A stretch of DNA of 64,000 nucleotides from Dulcicalothrix desertica PCC 7102 (lineage in GTDB: Bacteria > Cyanobacteriota > Cyanobacteriia > Cyanobacteriales > Nostocaceae). The position numbers and the translations under genes were made by a program. This document shows positions 44,049 to 52,985 of the stretch, piece after piece. Position 1 is the first letter of the stretch. Each line of letters begins with the position of its first letter. Under the pieces are notes generated by a model. It did not search any database. It worked only from the letters and a program-made list of their open reading frames with translations, and had not been told where the DNA came from. The stretch is taken from NCBI RefSeq assembly GCF_003991905.1, contig NZ_RSCL01000005.1, positions 1 through 64,000 on the forward strand, read 5' to 3'.

Positions 44049-45787
44049 AAAAAATACTTATAGTTACTTTCGCTTTGCTCGCATTGCTGACTACAATTAT
44101 CATCGCAGCATTTCCAATACTGGCGCCTTTTTTCTTAGCTTCACAATTAGGATTTGGTTCTGCTCAATATAGAGTTTGGGTAGAGTATAGTGTTCCTCTT
44201 ACTGCTTCTGATGGTGTGAAGCTAGTAGCAAATATTTCCCATCCACAACAACTTGAAAAAACTCCGACTATTTTAGTACGAATACCTTATTCTAAAAATT
44301 TTACAAATACTACGTTTGCCAATGTCGTTGGACGCATGTGGGCAGCGCGCGGTTATACTGCTGTAATTCAAGGAACAAGAGGACGCTACGAATCTGGAGG
44401 GGAATATTTTCCATTTAAAAGCGAAAAGACAGATGGAATAGAAACTTTAGCTTGGTTAGAAAAACAGCCTTGGTATAACGGCAAAATTGGCATGTGGGGT
44501 GGTTCGTACTTTGGATATACACAATGGGTTTTAGCGGATAAAGTAAATCCTGGTTTATCAGCGTTAATTTTGCAAATTTGTAGCACAGATTTTCATCGTA
44601 TGTTTTATCCTGGAGGCGCCTTTTCTCTAGAAAGCGCTTTATATTGGGCAGTTACCAGCTATGGCAAACAAGATAATCCTGCATCTGAGGAAGTTTTAAA
44701 ACCAGGATATAAAGGTTTTCCCCTAATTAAAGCAGATGACCGAGCAGTCCAAGATATTCCATTTTTTAACGACTGGGCAAGTCATCCAGAAAAAGATGAG
44801 TATTGGAAAACGATAGATGGTGAAAATAGAACTAACACTTTACAGGCGCCTGCGTTATTAATGGCAGGATGGTACGACCCATTCTTACCCACCCAAATTA
44901 CAGACTTTCTCAAAATTAAAAGCGAAGCTAAACCTCTTGTTGCTAAAAACACTCGTTTAATTATTGGTCCTTGGGCACACGCGCGCACCGTTACTTTTCC
45001 CAATGGTTACACACCTCGCAACTACCGTCTCGAAAGTTTGGCGCCAACTATTCCCTGGTTCGATGAGCATCTACTCGATAATCCTAAATTAGAAGCTCCG
45101 GTACAAATTTATGTAATGGGTAAAAATATATGGCGCCAAGAGCAAGAATTTCCTTTAGCCCGCACTATTTATACAAAACATTATTTACACAGTAATGGTA
45201 AAGCCAATACTCTTAGCGGTGATGGGATATTAAATCTAACACCACAATACACAGAAATACCAGATACTTACATATATAATCCATTGAACCCAGTACCAAG
45301 CGCAGGGGGTACAATGCTTGGCCCACGCGCTGGAATTGAAAGGCAAAACGATATAGAAAATCGAAATGACGTTTTAAATTACACAACAGCACCTTTACAA
45401 GAAGATATTGAAGTTACTGGGGCAATACGTCTAATTTTATACGTGTCAACAACGGCGCCCTCGACGGACTTTACAGCAAAACTCGTTGATGTTTATCCCG
45501 ATGGTTCCGCTTACAACGTTTCTGAAGGAATAATCCGCAGACAATACACTTCAAAGCAACCAACTCAAATAGAAATTGAACTATGGGCAACAAGTCAGGT
45601 TTTCTTCAAAGGACATAAAATCAGGCTAGAAGTATCTAGTAGTAATTATCCGCGATTTGACCGCAATCCAAATACTGGGCACCCAATTGCCACGGAAATT
45701 AACCCAGTTACCGCAAAACAAGTTATTTACCATGACCAGAAGGCGCCTTCATATCTTGTACTACCAATTATTCCTAACTATACGTAA
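44030..45787 (+). CDS. CocE/NonD-family (peptidase S15-like) hydrolase
   Basis: About 585 residues. The longest frame starts at 43871, inside the previous gene; the ATG at 44030 gives MARKRIKKILIVTFALLALLTT, a normal membrane anchor or signal, so I prefer it. Alpha/beta hydrolase: Ser159 in WGGSYFGY, Asp in AGWYDPFLP, His in IGPWAHART. A C-terminal jelly-roll (XPDC-like, VTGAIRLILYVSTTAPSTDFTAKLVDVYPDG) follows. The family hydrolyses esters and acyl-amino bonds (cocaine esterase, glutaryl acylase, X-Pro dipeptidyl peptidase). Placed on the periplasmic side, it may cleave or mature the product made by the GH3-type ligase. Confidence 0.82.
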   Translation: MARKRIKKILIVTFALLALLTTIIIAAFPILAPFFLASQLGFGSAQYRVWVEYSVPLTASDGVKLVANISHPQQLEKTPTILVRIPYSKNFTNTTFANVVGRMWAARGYTAVIQGTRGRYESGGEYFPFKSEKTDGIETLAWLEKQPWYNGKIGMWGGSYFGYTQWVLADKVNPGLSALILQICSTDFHRMFYPGGAFSLESALYWAVTSYGKQDNPASEEVLKPGYKGFPLIKADDRAVQDIPFFNDWASHPEKDEYWKTIDGENRTNTLQAPALLMAGWYDPFLPTQITDFLKIKSEAKPLVAKNTRLIIGPWAHARTVTFPNGYTPRNYRLESLAPTIPWFDEHLLDNPKLEAPVQIYVMGKNIWRQEQEFPLARTIYTKHYLHSNGKANTLSGDGILNLTPQYTEIPDTYIYNPLNPVPSAGGTMLGPRAGIERQNDIENRNDVLNYTTAPLQEDIEVTGAIRLILYVSTTAPSTDFTAKLVDVYPDGSAYNVSEGIIRRQYTSKQPTQIEIELWATSQVFFKGHKIRLEVSSSNYPRFDRNPNTGHPIATEINPVTAKQVIYHDQKAPSYLVLPIIPNYT

Positions 45788-45922
45788 TTAACGAGAAATC
45801 CAATGCTTGACGCAGAAATCTCAAGCTATACGAAGAGTGATTAAATTTACATGAGTTCCTGAGTCAAAATCAAGAAACTTTAGGTATAATTATCACTCCA
45901 GCAATTAAAGGCGCCTGCAACT

Positions 45923-46501
45923 GTGATTGCCATTTATCCCGGAAGTTTTGACCCCGTAACACTGGGGCACCTCGATATCATCCAGCGTGGTGCGAAGCTG
46001 TTTGAACGAGTTATTGTAGCTGTGCTACGTAACCCGAACAAAACACCTCTTTTTACAGTGCAAGAGCGAATTGAACAAATTCGTAAATCAACCAAGCATC
46101 TACCAAACGTTGAAGCTGATAGCTTTGATGGGCTGACTGTAAACTATGCCCAAATGAGAAGAGCGGGAGTACTACTGCGGGGATTGCGTGCAATTTCTGA
46201 TTTTGAAGTAGAACTTCAGATGGCACATACCAACAAAACGCTCTCGACCCAAATTGAGACTGTTTTTTTGGCAACATCAAATGAATATAGTTTTTTAAGT
46301 AGTAGTGTGGTAAAAGAGATTGCAAAGTTTGGTGGCTCTGTCAATCACCTTGTTCCTCCGCACGTTGCCCTAGATATATACCAATGCTACGCCCACAAAT
46401 ACCAATCGAACCAGAGCATAACGGAAAACATCCCATCCCTCACGAATCCTCCAATGGACACACTGTTGGAAATTCACAACCAGACGGAGATGGATGTTTA
46501 A
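45923..46501 (+). CDS. coaD: CoaD, pantetheine-phosphate adenylyltransferase
   Basis: A 192-residue enzyme of coenzyme A synthesis (4'-phosphopantetheine plus ATP to dephospho-CoA). GTG start. The nucleotidyl-transferase motif is [15 protein letters not shown] (T13-x-G-H16), with [19 protein letters not shown] and the closing [27 protein letters not shown]. The usual protein ends at about 160 residues. Here a polar tail of about 30 residues follows, overlapping the next gene by 118 bases in another frame. The core is complete, so the enzyme should be active. Confidence 0.93.
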   Translation: MIAIYPGSFDPVTLGHLDIIQRGAKLFERVIVAVLRNPNKTPLFTVQERIEQIRKSTKHLPNVEADSFDGLTVNYAQMRRAGVLLRGLRAISDFEVELQMAHTNKTLSTQIETVFLATSNEYSFLSSSVVKEIAKFGGSVNHLVPPHVALDIYQCYAHKYQSNQSITENIPSLTNPPMDTLLEIHNQTEMDV

Positions 46502-47061
46502 ATATTCAGCAATCACTCGACCATTTTGAGGAAATGATTATTGCTGGTTTCCGGATTCCATTTACTAAACGTACCGTAGTGGATGAGGAAAAACTATTTG
46601 ACCTACTTGATTATATTCGTTCGACGTTACCAGCAGCGTTTAACGAAGCAACGGTTATAACCCAGCAAAGAGAGGAAATTTTGCTCGAAGCAGAAGAGTA
46701 TGGACAGCGTATCGTCGATGCTGCTCAAACCAAGCGCGCGCAAATTTTAGAAGAAAGTGATATTATTCGCTCTGCAGAACACGAAGCTTTAGAGTTAAAG
46801 CGGAAAGTTCAGCTTGAGTGTGAATTATTAATGCAGCAAACTCTCGAAGAAATTGACCTGAAACGTCGTCAATGTCAACAAGAAATAGAACAAATGCGAG
46901 CCGAAGCTATGGCAGAAGCCCAACAAATAGAACAAGGCGCCGATGATTATGCTGATAGTGTTCTCGAACACATCGAGCAAGATTTAAATGAAATGACACG
47001 TATTATCCGTAATGGGCGCTCTTCACTCAATGCATCGAGATTACCACCAAAGAAAAAGTAA
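46384..47061 (+). CDS. DivIVA-like coiled-coil protein
   Basis: A 225-residue soluble protein. The disordered N-terminus (residues 1-40, overlapping coaD) is followed by a conserved [34 protein letters not shown] block and a long Glu/Gln/Arg-rich coiled coil to about residue 210. The pattern is that of DivIVA or an ATP-synthase b-like family found downstream of coaD in cyanobacteria. Translation could alternatively begin at the ATG at 46534, just before IIAGFRIP, which would remove the overlap. Likely a structural or scaffold protein; no catalytic motif. Confidence 0.7.
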   Translation: MLRPQIPIEPEHNGKHPIPHESSNGHTVGNSQPDGDGCLNIQQSLDHFEEMIIAGFRIPFTKRTVVDEEKLFDLLDYIRSTLPAAFNEATVITQQREEILLEAEEYGQRIVDAAQTKRAQILEESDIIRSAEHEALELKRKVQLECELLMQQTLEEIDLKRRQCQQEIEQMRAEAMAEAQQIEQGADDYADSVLEHIEQDLNEMTRIIRNGRSSLNASRLPPKKK

Positions 47062-47077
47062 TAAAAAGGAAAAAATT

Positions 47078-47119
47078 CGTAGTAAGCACTTTAGTGCTTT
47101 AACTTGAGTGCTTACTACG
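47078..47119. terminator. Bidirectional hairpin between convergent genes
   Basis: A perfect 13-bp stem, CGTAGTAAGCACT and AGTGCTTACTACG, with a 16-base loop lies between the coiled-coil gene and the giant kinase gene, which converge here. No long T-run is present, so it may act as a repeat-derived transcription boundary. Confidence 0.6.
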
Positions 47120-47141
47120 AACATATCCTAACGGGGCAACT

Positions 47142-50100
47142 TTACACTCTTACAGGAAGCTTGATTATAAACTCCGACCCTTGCCCCAGTGTCGAATTTA
47201 CCTCAATAGTTCCATTATGTTTTTCTATGATAATTTGACGAACAATTGCCAAACCTAACCCAGTACCCTTACCTACAGGTTTGGTAGTAAACAGGTGTTC
47301 AAAGATATGTTGTTTAACTTCCTCTGTCATCCCTACGCCATTATCTTTAATTATAATTAAAACAAACTTTTCATCTGGGTTAATCTTAGTAGTAACAGTA
47401 ATCGTATTAGGATTACTTTGAAGCTCATTAAAACTTATTCCAGCATTAGACTCCTCCAAGGCATCAATAGCATTAGCAATTAGATTCATAAAGACCTGAC
47501 CAAGTTGTCCAGGAAAACATTGTATTGTTGACAAATTTCCATAGCTTTTTACTATTTGTATTTCTGGACGAGTTGCTGATGCTTTTAAACGATGTTTAAG
47601 AATCAAAATTGTACTATCAATAACTTCATGTATATTACTTGCGATAGCTTTCTGAGTATCTGCACGAGAAAATGTTCGTAAACTCATACTAACATCATAA
47701 ATGCGATTTACACCTTCTTGCATCGAATCAATTAATCTGGGTAAATCTTCGCGCACGTATTCTAGATCTATTGCTTTTATTTTTTTAGTAATTTCTGCTA
47801 TTGGTTGGGGATAATAGTTTTGATATAAATCAATTAATTCTAATAGGTCTTGCACGTAATCTGAAGCGGGTTGTAAGTTTCCAGTCAAAAAACCAATAGG
47901 GTTGTTGATTTCATGTGCAATACCCGATACCAAATTACCCAAAGCAGACATTTTTTCACTTTGTACCAATTGCAACTGCATCTGCTTGAGATCGGAAAGC
48001 GAAGATTCTAATTGTTTGCCATAGTTTTGTGCTTGTTGATACAATTGGGAATTCTCTAAAGAAATTGCGACCTGAGATGTAATGAGATTGAGAATATTAA
48101 TGCGATCACTTGTAAATGTTCCTGTTGCTAGATTATTTTCTAAATACAAAATACCGCTAAATTTACTCTGATAGAAAATAGGAGAGCATAGCACAGACTT
48201 AGATTGAAAACGCTGTATATAAGGGTCTGATTGAGAAATTACCTCAGAAACAGCATTATCTAATACTAAATTTTCCTGGGTTCTGGCAACATAATTAATT
48301 AAAGAAATAGGAATGTCTTGGCTTATATCAACAGGGGTTGATTGCAAGATTACCGATGCTTCCTGGATTTTGATTGCCTCAACGAATAATTCATCGTTTT
48401 TGAGTAATATTAAACAACCTTTTTGAGCCGCAGCATTTTCCAGAATAATCTGTAAAAGTTTCTCTAATAACTTATCTAGGATAATTTCGCTACTTATTGC
48501 TTGAGAAGCTTTTATAACTGTTGCTAAATCCAAAATATTATGATTACTAGTTGTTGTGTCCGAAGAACTTGTTTTTGTAGCGGTGATAGTTTTAGTTAAG
48601 TCTAGCGTTAGTTGTTTAACATATTCACTGCGAATTATTAAATTGGGATAGCGTTCATCCAAATCTTTTACCTTGGCTATTGCACCCCAGCGAATGTAGC
48701 CATAGTAGGCATCTGTCATATATACTTTAGCAATTTTTTCTTTGCCTAAATCAAGGTAAAAACATGCTGCAAGCTCATTTGCTAATGCTTCTTCTTGAGT
48801 GTATTCGTTTTCTTTTGCTCCGGAAATCGCACTATCATACAAACGCATTGCTAATAAATCTTTACCCCAAAATTTTGCTTTTTCTGCTTCTACTAATTCA
48901 TATTTATGTTTGAAATTCTCTGGTGCATGTTTAGCCCATTGCTTCATTTGCTTCTGATTAGCTATAACCTGATTTAGATGTTGTTCTTTTTGTCCAGCAG
49001 GTAAACCAGATCGCAAATCAGCTAGTAGCGATAGTGAATAATAAAAAGTATTTACATAATATAAGAAAAGACCTATATTGTTTTGATGAATTTTAGATGT
49101 TATTTCTGCATTTTTTATGGCTGATTTGTAATCGCGGGAAAAGTATGATAGTAATGTTTTACATGAATATAAGTACCCTTGATAAGAAACATTTTTTTCG
49201 ACTTCAGATATCATGGTTAATTCATTAAATACTTCACCATGTAAGACGGACATATGTGATAAATCTTCTTGTAAGTTTAAAGAAGTTTGTCTGAAAATAC
49301 TCAAACCCACAGCTAGGGCTTCAATTTTTAACTTGCGCGCTAAATCTATATAACTTCGGAATTTATGATCTAGTGATTCTAAATTTACACCTTTAAAATA
49401 TAAATTCAAAGCTTCAATAGTACCGCAATAACTACCAAATTCTATATCTCCATTTTCTAATCCACTATGCATTCCCTCTAATAGGTCTTTATTACTTTCT
49501 TCAATAGGGTCTTTTACATACCGAATCATTCCATTAAAGATAAAGCATATTTTTGCTTTCAAGGGACTTAAATTTGTTTTTAAGACTAGCTTTGTTGCTA
49601 ATTTTCCAAATTTATAACCTGTTTCGATATCACCAAGCTTGTCACATAATATTGAACCATAAACACCGTAGCCAAAAGCTGAAATCGGAGAATTTCCATA
49701 TTCTATTGATAGCCGAACCATTGCAAAAATTGCGATTGCAAATAGTAATGAAGAACCGCTTTGCGAAGCAGCATTAATCACAAACATTAAAATTGGCATT
49801 GCTGCTAGCTTGTGAGGGTCGATCATTTCTGGTTTCAGAATTAACTTTTCTATTTTTATTCCTTCCAATGCTGATTTTGTTTTCAATAATGCCTCAACAA
49901 AATCAGATTCACAAGGATGATTAGGCAGGTGTATACCTAGTTTTTCTAAAAATTTTAATCCAATTTCTATAACTGTAGACATTTCATTTAATGTCATACA
50001 CATTTGCATTTTTATTTGATATATTCTCGCCTGATCTGTAATATTGTTAGCTTGTTCTAAAGTAATGTTTATTAAGTCATTACACTGACCAAAATTACCT

Positions 50101-52541
50101 GTTATAAAAGCTGATTCGGCTGCTTCTATATGTAAATTTGACATTAATTCATAATCTTTGCACCAACTATCTATTGATAAAAGTTGTAAGGCTACATTTA
50201 AATATTTTGTAGATGCTTCATAAGCAGCAGATAGCTTTGCTTTTTTAGCAGCTTGAAGATTTAATTTTGCTAGTTCTTTTTTCTCAGATTGTAAGCTAAG
50301 TAAGTCTACACCGTAATTTAGCTGGTTAACGATATCTAAAATATGTTCTGTTAATGATTCTGATGGTGTCTGTTCTAAAAGTAAATTACCTATTTTTACA
50401 TGAGTTTTTTGTTTTTGAGTATCGGGGATCAAAAAGTAGGCTGCTTGTTGAACTCTATCGTGTAAAAATTTATAAACTACTTGTTTGGCATTAAAACTAA
50501 AATAAGCTGATTCTTCTTGATTAAAGGCTAAAGGAATACGATAAGAGTCATTTAAAGGTAAAATCAGCCCGGATTGTAAAGCAGCATCAAGCTGATTTGC
50601 TATAACTATAGTATTTTCTTCTGTTACAATAGAAAGTACGTCTAGAGTAAATCTATTACCTATACAAGCTGCAAATTTTAGTAATTCCTGTGTTGTTTCT
50701 GGCAGGTTTTGAATTCTACTAGCTACTATTTCTACAACACTTTTATCGGTGATGCCAATTGCTTGTATTTCTTCTATATCCCATTTCCAAGAAATACTAT
50801 TAAAATCAAACTCTAAAAGTTTTTCTTGATCAAGTGCTAGAAGTAATTGAGTCAGGAAGAAAGGATTACCTGCCGTTTTATGATAAATTAGCTCTGCTAA
50901 TGTATATATTTTTGTAGTTGTATCATTCAATGTACTAGCTATTAATTGAGTTACATCATCTAAACCGAGTTCTTTTAAAACAATATTATTAACAATGATA
51001 GATTTTTGTTGAATTTCATTGACTGTTTGAATTAGTGGATGGGTTGGACTAACTTCATTATCTCGATAAGCACCAATAATTAGTAGATATTTACTATCAG
51101 AATTTGTAATCAATGTTTGCATTAATTTTAATGTAGCGGAATCTGCCCATTGCAAATCATCTAAAAAGATAACACAAGGGTGATCTTGCTGCGTAAAAAC
51201 ACTGATAAACTTTTGCAAGATACTATTAACGCGGTTTTGTGATTCGGTTGATGTTAGCTGCGATACATCAGGTTGTTTTCCTATAATTAGTTCGACTTCG
51301 GGAATAACATCAATAATGACTTGTCCGTTTGAACCAACAGAAGCTAAAATTTTATGGCGCCATTCTTCAAGTTTAGAAGTAGATTCTGTTAGTAGTTGCC
51401 GTATTAATGCACTAAAAGCTTGTATTAAAGGTGCATAAGGAATATTGCGTCGAAATTGGTCAAATTTCCCGCTGATAAAAAAGCCTTTAGCACGAGTAAT
51501 CGGTTTATTAACTTCGTTGACGACAGATGATTTACCAATTCCTGAATAACCAGAAACTAAAACTAATTCACGACTTCCTGTACTAACTCGTTCAAAAGCT
51601 TCTAAAAGTAAATTAACTTGAGCTTCTCTCCCATATAACTTTTGTGGGATAAGTAACTGACTTAAAATATCTAAACGACCGGGCGTAAAATCAGAAATTT
51701 TGCCTGTTGTCTGTAGCTGTTTCCGACATATCTCTAAATCAGCTAATATCCCCTTAGCTGTTTGATAGCGGTCTTCAGCATTTTTAGCCATTAGTTTTTT
51801 AACTAACGCGACAATCGCACCAGGTACTTCTAAATTTAATCTCTCTATCTCAGTAGGTTGCTGGGCAATATGACAATAAACTAACTCTAGTAAGTCTTGA
51901 TTTTGAAAAGGTAATTGCCCTGTCAACATCTCATAGAAAGTGACACCCAAAGAATAAAAGTCAGTGCGGTAGTCTAAAGAACGATTCATTCTCCCAGTTT
52001 GCTCTGGAGAAATATAAGCCAAAGTTCCTTCTAGTTGGTTAGGGTTAGCAAGTTGAGGGGTTTCTTTACACAAACGTGACGCAATACTAAAGTCGGTAAT
52101 TTTTACAACTCCTGTTTCTGGATTAATGATAATATTCCCAGGTTTGATGTCTTTATGGATTATATGGTTAGTGTGTATCGATACTAAAGCCTGTACTAAT
52201 TGAATTGCAATACTGATAAAACTATTTATCTCTAACTTTTTTGTACAAAGTAGTTGCTTAAGCGATTGTCCATCAAAATCTTCCAATACCAGTGCCAAAC
52301 GATTTTCATGGGTTTCTAGTCTCAGTACTTTAACAACATCTTTTAAATCAAGATTTTCCGTAACTTTGTACTCGTGCTTCAAACGAGCAATTGCTTCGAG
52401 GGAAGGATATTCATCTTTAAGAATTTTGAGGATGACTTTTTGCCCATATAATCGCGATATCCCCCGATAGATAATATTATTGCTACCCTCGTGGATGACT
52501 TCAGTTAGCTCATAACCTGGAAGCAACAGAGATGACACCAT
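47142..52541 (-). CDS. Giant hybrid Ser/Thr kinase - AAA ATPase - GAF - histidine kinase
   Basis: A 1799-residue signalling protein of the type called HstK in Anabaena. Protein kinase: residues 8-270 with Lys39 (VILKIL), catalytic Asp131 (HKDIKPGN) and Asp150 (ITDFSIAS, DFS instead of DFG as in many of this family). AAA/NACHT-like ATPase: P-loop GYSGIGKSS near residue 335 and CVIFLDDLQWADSATL Walker B. A long helical repeat region spans about 690-1290. GAF domain: about 1340-1500. C-terminal histidine kinase: MSALGNLVSGIAHEINNPIGF phosphoacceptor, DNGVGMTEEVKQHIFEHLFTTKPVGKGTGLGLAIVRQII. Input is unknown. GGCGCC is almost absent here (one copy at 51357), unlike neighbours. It is monocistronic. 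Confidence 0.9.
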   Translation of the reverse strand: MVSSLLLPGYELTEVIHEGSNNIIYRGISRLYGQKVILKILKDEYPSLEAIARLKHEYKVTENLDLKDVVKVLRLETHENRLALVLEDFDGQSLKQLLCTKKLEINSFISIAIQLVQALVSIHTNHIIHKDIKPGNIIINPETGVVKITDFSIASRLCKETPQLANPNQLEGTLAYISPEQTGRMNRSLDYRTDFYSLGVTFYEMLTGQLPFQNQDLLELVYCHIAQQPTEIERLNLEVPGAIVALVKKLMAKNAEDRYQTAKGILADLEICRKQLQTTGKISDFTPGRLDILSQLLIPQKLYGREAQVNLLLEAFERVSTGSRELVLVSGYSGIGKSSVVNEVNKPITRAKGFFISGKFDQFRRNIPYAPLIQAFSALIRQLLTESTSKLEEWRHKILASVGSNGQVIIDVIPEVELIIGKQPDVSQLTSTESQNRVNSILQKFISVFTQQDHPCVIFLDDLQWADSATLKLMQTLITNSDSKYLLIIGAYRDNEVSPTHPLIQTVNEIQQKSIIVNNIVLKELGLDDVTQLIASTLNDTTTKIYTLAELIYHKTAGNPFFLTQLLLALDQEKLLEFDFNSISWKWDIEEIQAIGITDKSVVEIVASRIQNLPETTQELLKFAACIGNRFTLDVLSIVTEENTIVIANQLDAALQSGLILPLNDSYRIPLAFNQEESAYFSFNAKQVVYKFLHDRVQQAAYFLIPDTQKQKTHVKIGNLLLEQTPSESLTEHILDIVNQLNYGVDLLSLQSEKKELAKLNLQAAKKAKLSAAYEASTKYLNVALQLLSIDSWCKDYELMSNLHIEAAESAFITGNFGQCNDLINITLEQANNITDQARIYQIKMQMCMTLNEMSTVIEIGLKFLEKLGIHLPNHPCESDFVEALLKTKSALEGIKIEKLILKPEMIDPHKLAAMPILMFVINAASQSGSSLLFAIAIFAMVRLSIEYGNSPISAFGYGVYGSILCDKLGDIETGYKFGKLATKLVLKTNLSPLKAKICFIFNGMIRYVKDPIEESNKDLLEGMHSGLENGDIEFGSYCGTIEALNLYFKGVNLESLDHKFRSYIDLARKLKIEALAVGLSIFRQTSLNLQEDLSHMSVLHGEVFNELTMISEVEKNVSYQGYLYSCKTLLSYFSRDYKSAIKNAEITSKIHQNNIGLFLYYVNTFYYSLSLLADLRSGLPAGQKEQHLNQVIANQKQMKQWAKHAPENFKHKYELVEAEKAKFWGKDLLAMRLYDSAISGAKENEYTQEEALANELAACFYLDLGKEKIAKVYMTDAYYGYIRWGAIAKVKDLDERYPNLIIRSEYVKQLTLDLTKTITATKTSSSDTTTSNHNILDLATVIKASQAISSEIILDKLLEKLLQIILENAAAQKGCLILLKNDELFVEAIKIQEASVILQSTPVDISQDIPISLINYVARTQENLVLDNAVSEVISQSDPYIQRFQSKSVLCSPIFYQSKFSGILYLENNLATGTFTSDRINILNLITSQVAISLENSQLYQQAQNYGKQLESSLSDLKQMQLQLVQSEKMSALGNLVSGIAHEINNPIGFLTGNLQPASDYVQDLLELIDLYQNYYPQPIAEITKKIKAIDLEYVREDLPRLIDSMQEGVNRIYDVSMSLRTFSRADTQKAIASNIHEVIDSTILILKHRLKASATRPEIQIVKSYGNLSTIQCFPGQLGQVFMNLIANAIDALEESNAGISFNELQSNPNTITVTTKINPDEKFVLIIIKDNGVGMTEEVKQHIFEHLFTTKPVGKGTGLGLAIVRQIIIEKHNGTIEVNSTLGQGSEFIIKLPVRV

Positions 52542-52985
52542 AATAGAACCTTTTTTACTAGACTTATCTGGATGTTATGTATATTTAGGGTTCCCAGTTT
52601 TAAGCATTTTCAATCAATAGTTGTTATTTTTTCTATGATTTTCTATATTTTTAATCGATGTTGCCCGCTTGCCGTCGTGTGCAAGTAGCAAAGGGACAGG
52701 AATGTAGGCATCAGGGTAAAAGCGTACATTTCTATTCCATTACTACTTATATAGTATGTATTAAAAATTACATTAAGTTAAATGTCTTTTTCAATACCAA
52801 TGATAAGCCTAGGGGTAGGGTGTTTACTTTGTGTATAAGCCTTAGAAAAAAGTTCATGCAGTTTTTGTGTCTCGTGGCGCCAGCGTAAAAAGCTTATAAA
52901 ATCAGGATTTTGGGCTTTACTACTGAACACAATACTTCGATTAGCCAAATTATACCGCGCATTATAACAAAATCAACACCCTAGC
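52542..52985. other. Intergenic region, no gene supported
   Basis: About 440 bp between two minus-strand genes. A 76-codon plus frame (52658-52888) has no recognisable domain and a composition like random translation, so I do not call it. The promoter of the giant kinase should lie just above 52541. Confidence 0.5.

Noticed and set aside
52658-52888. 76-codon plus-strand frame in the gap above the NRPS gene
   Set aside because: No domain, no ribosome-binding site, biased low-information composition; likely chance.
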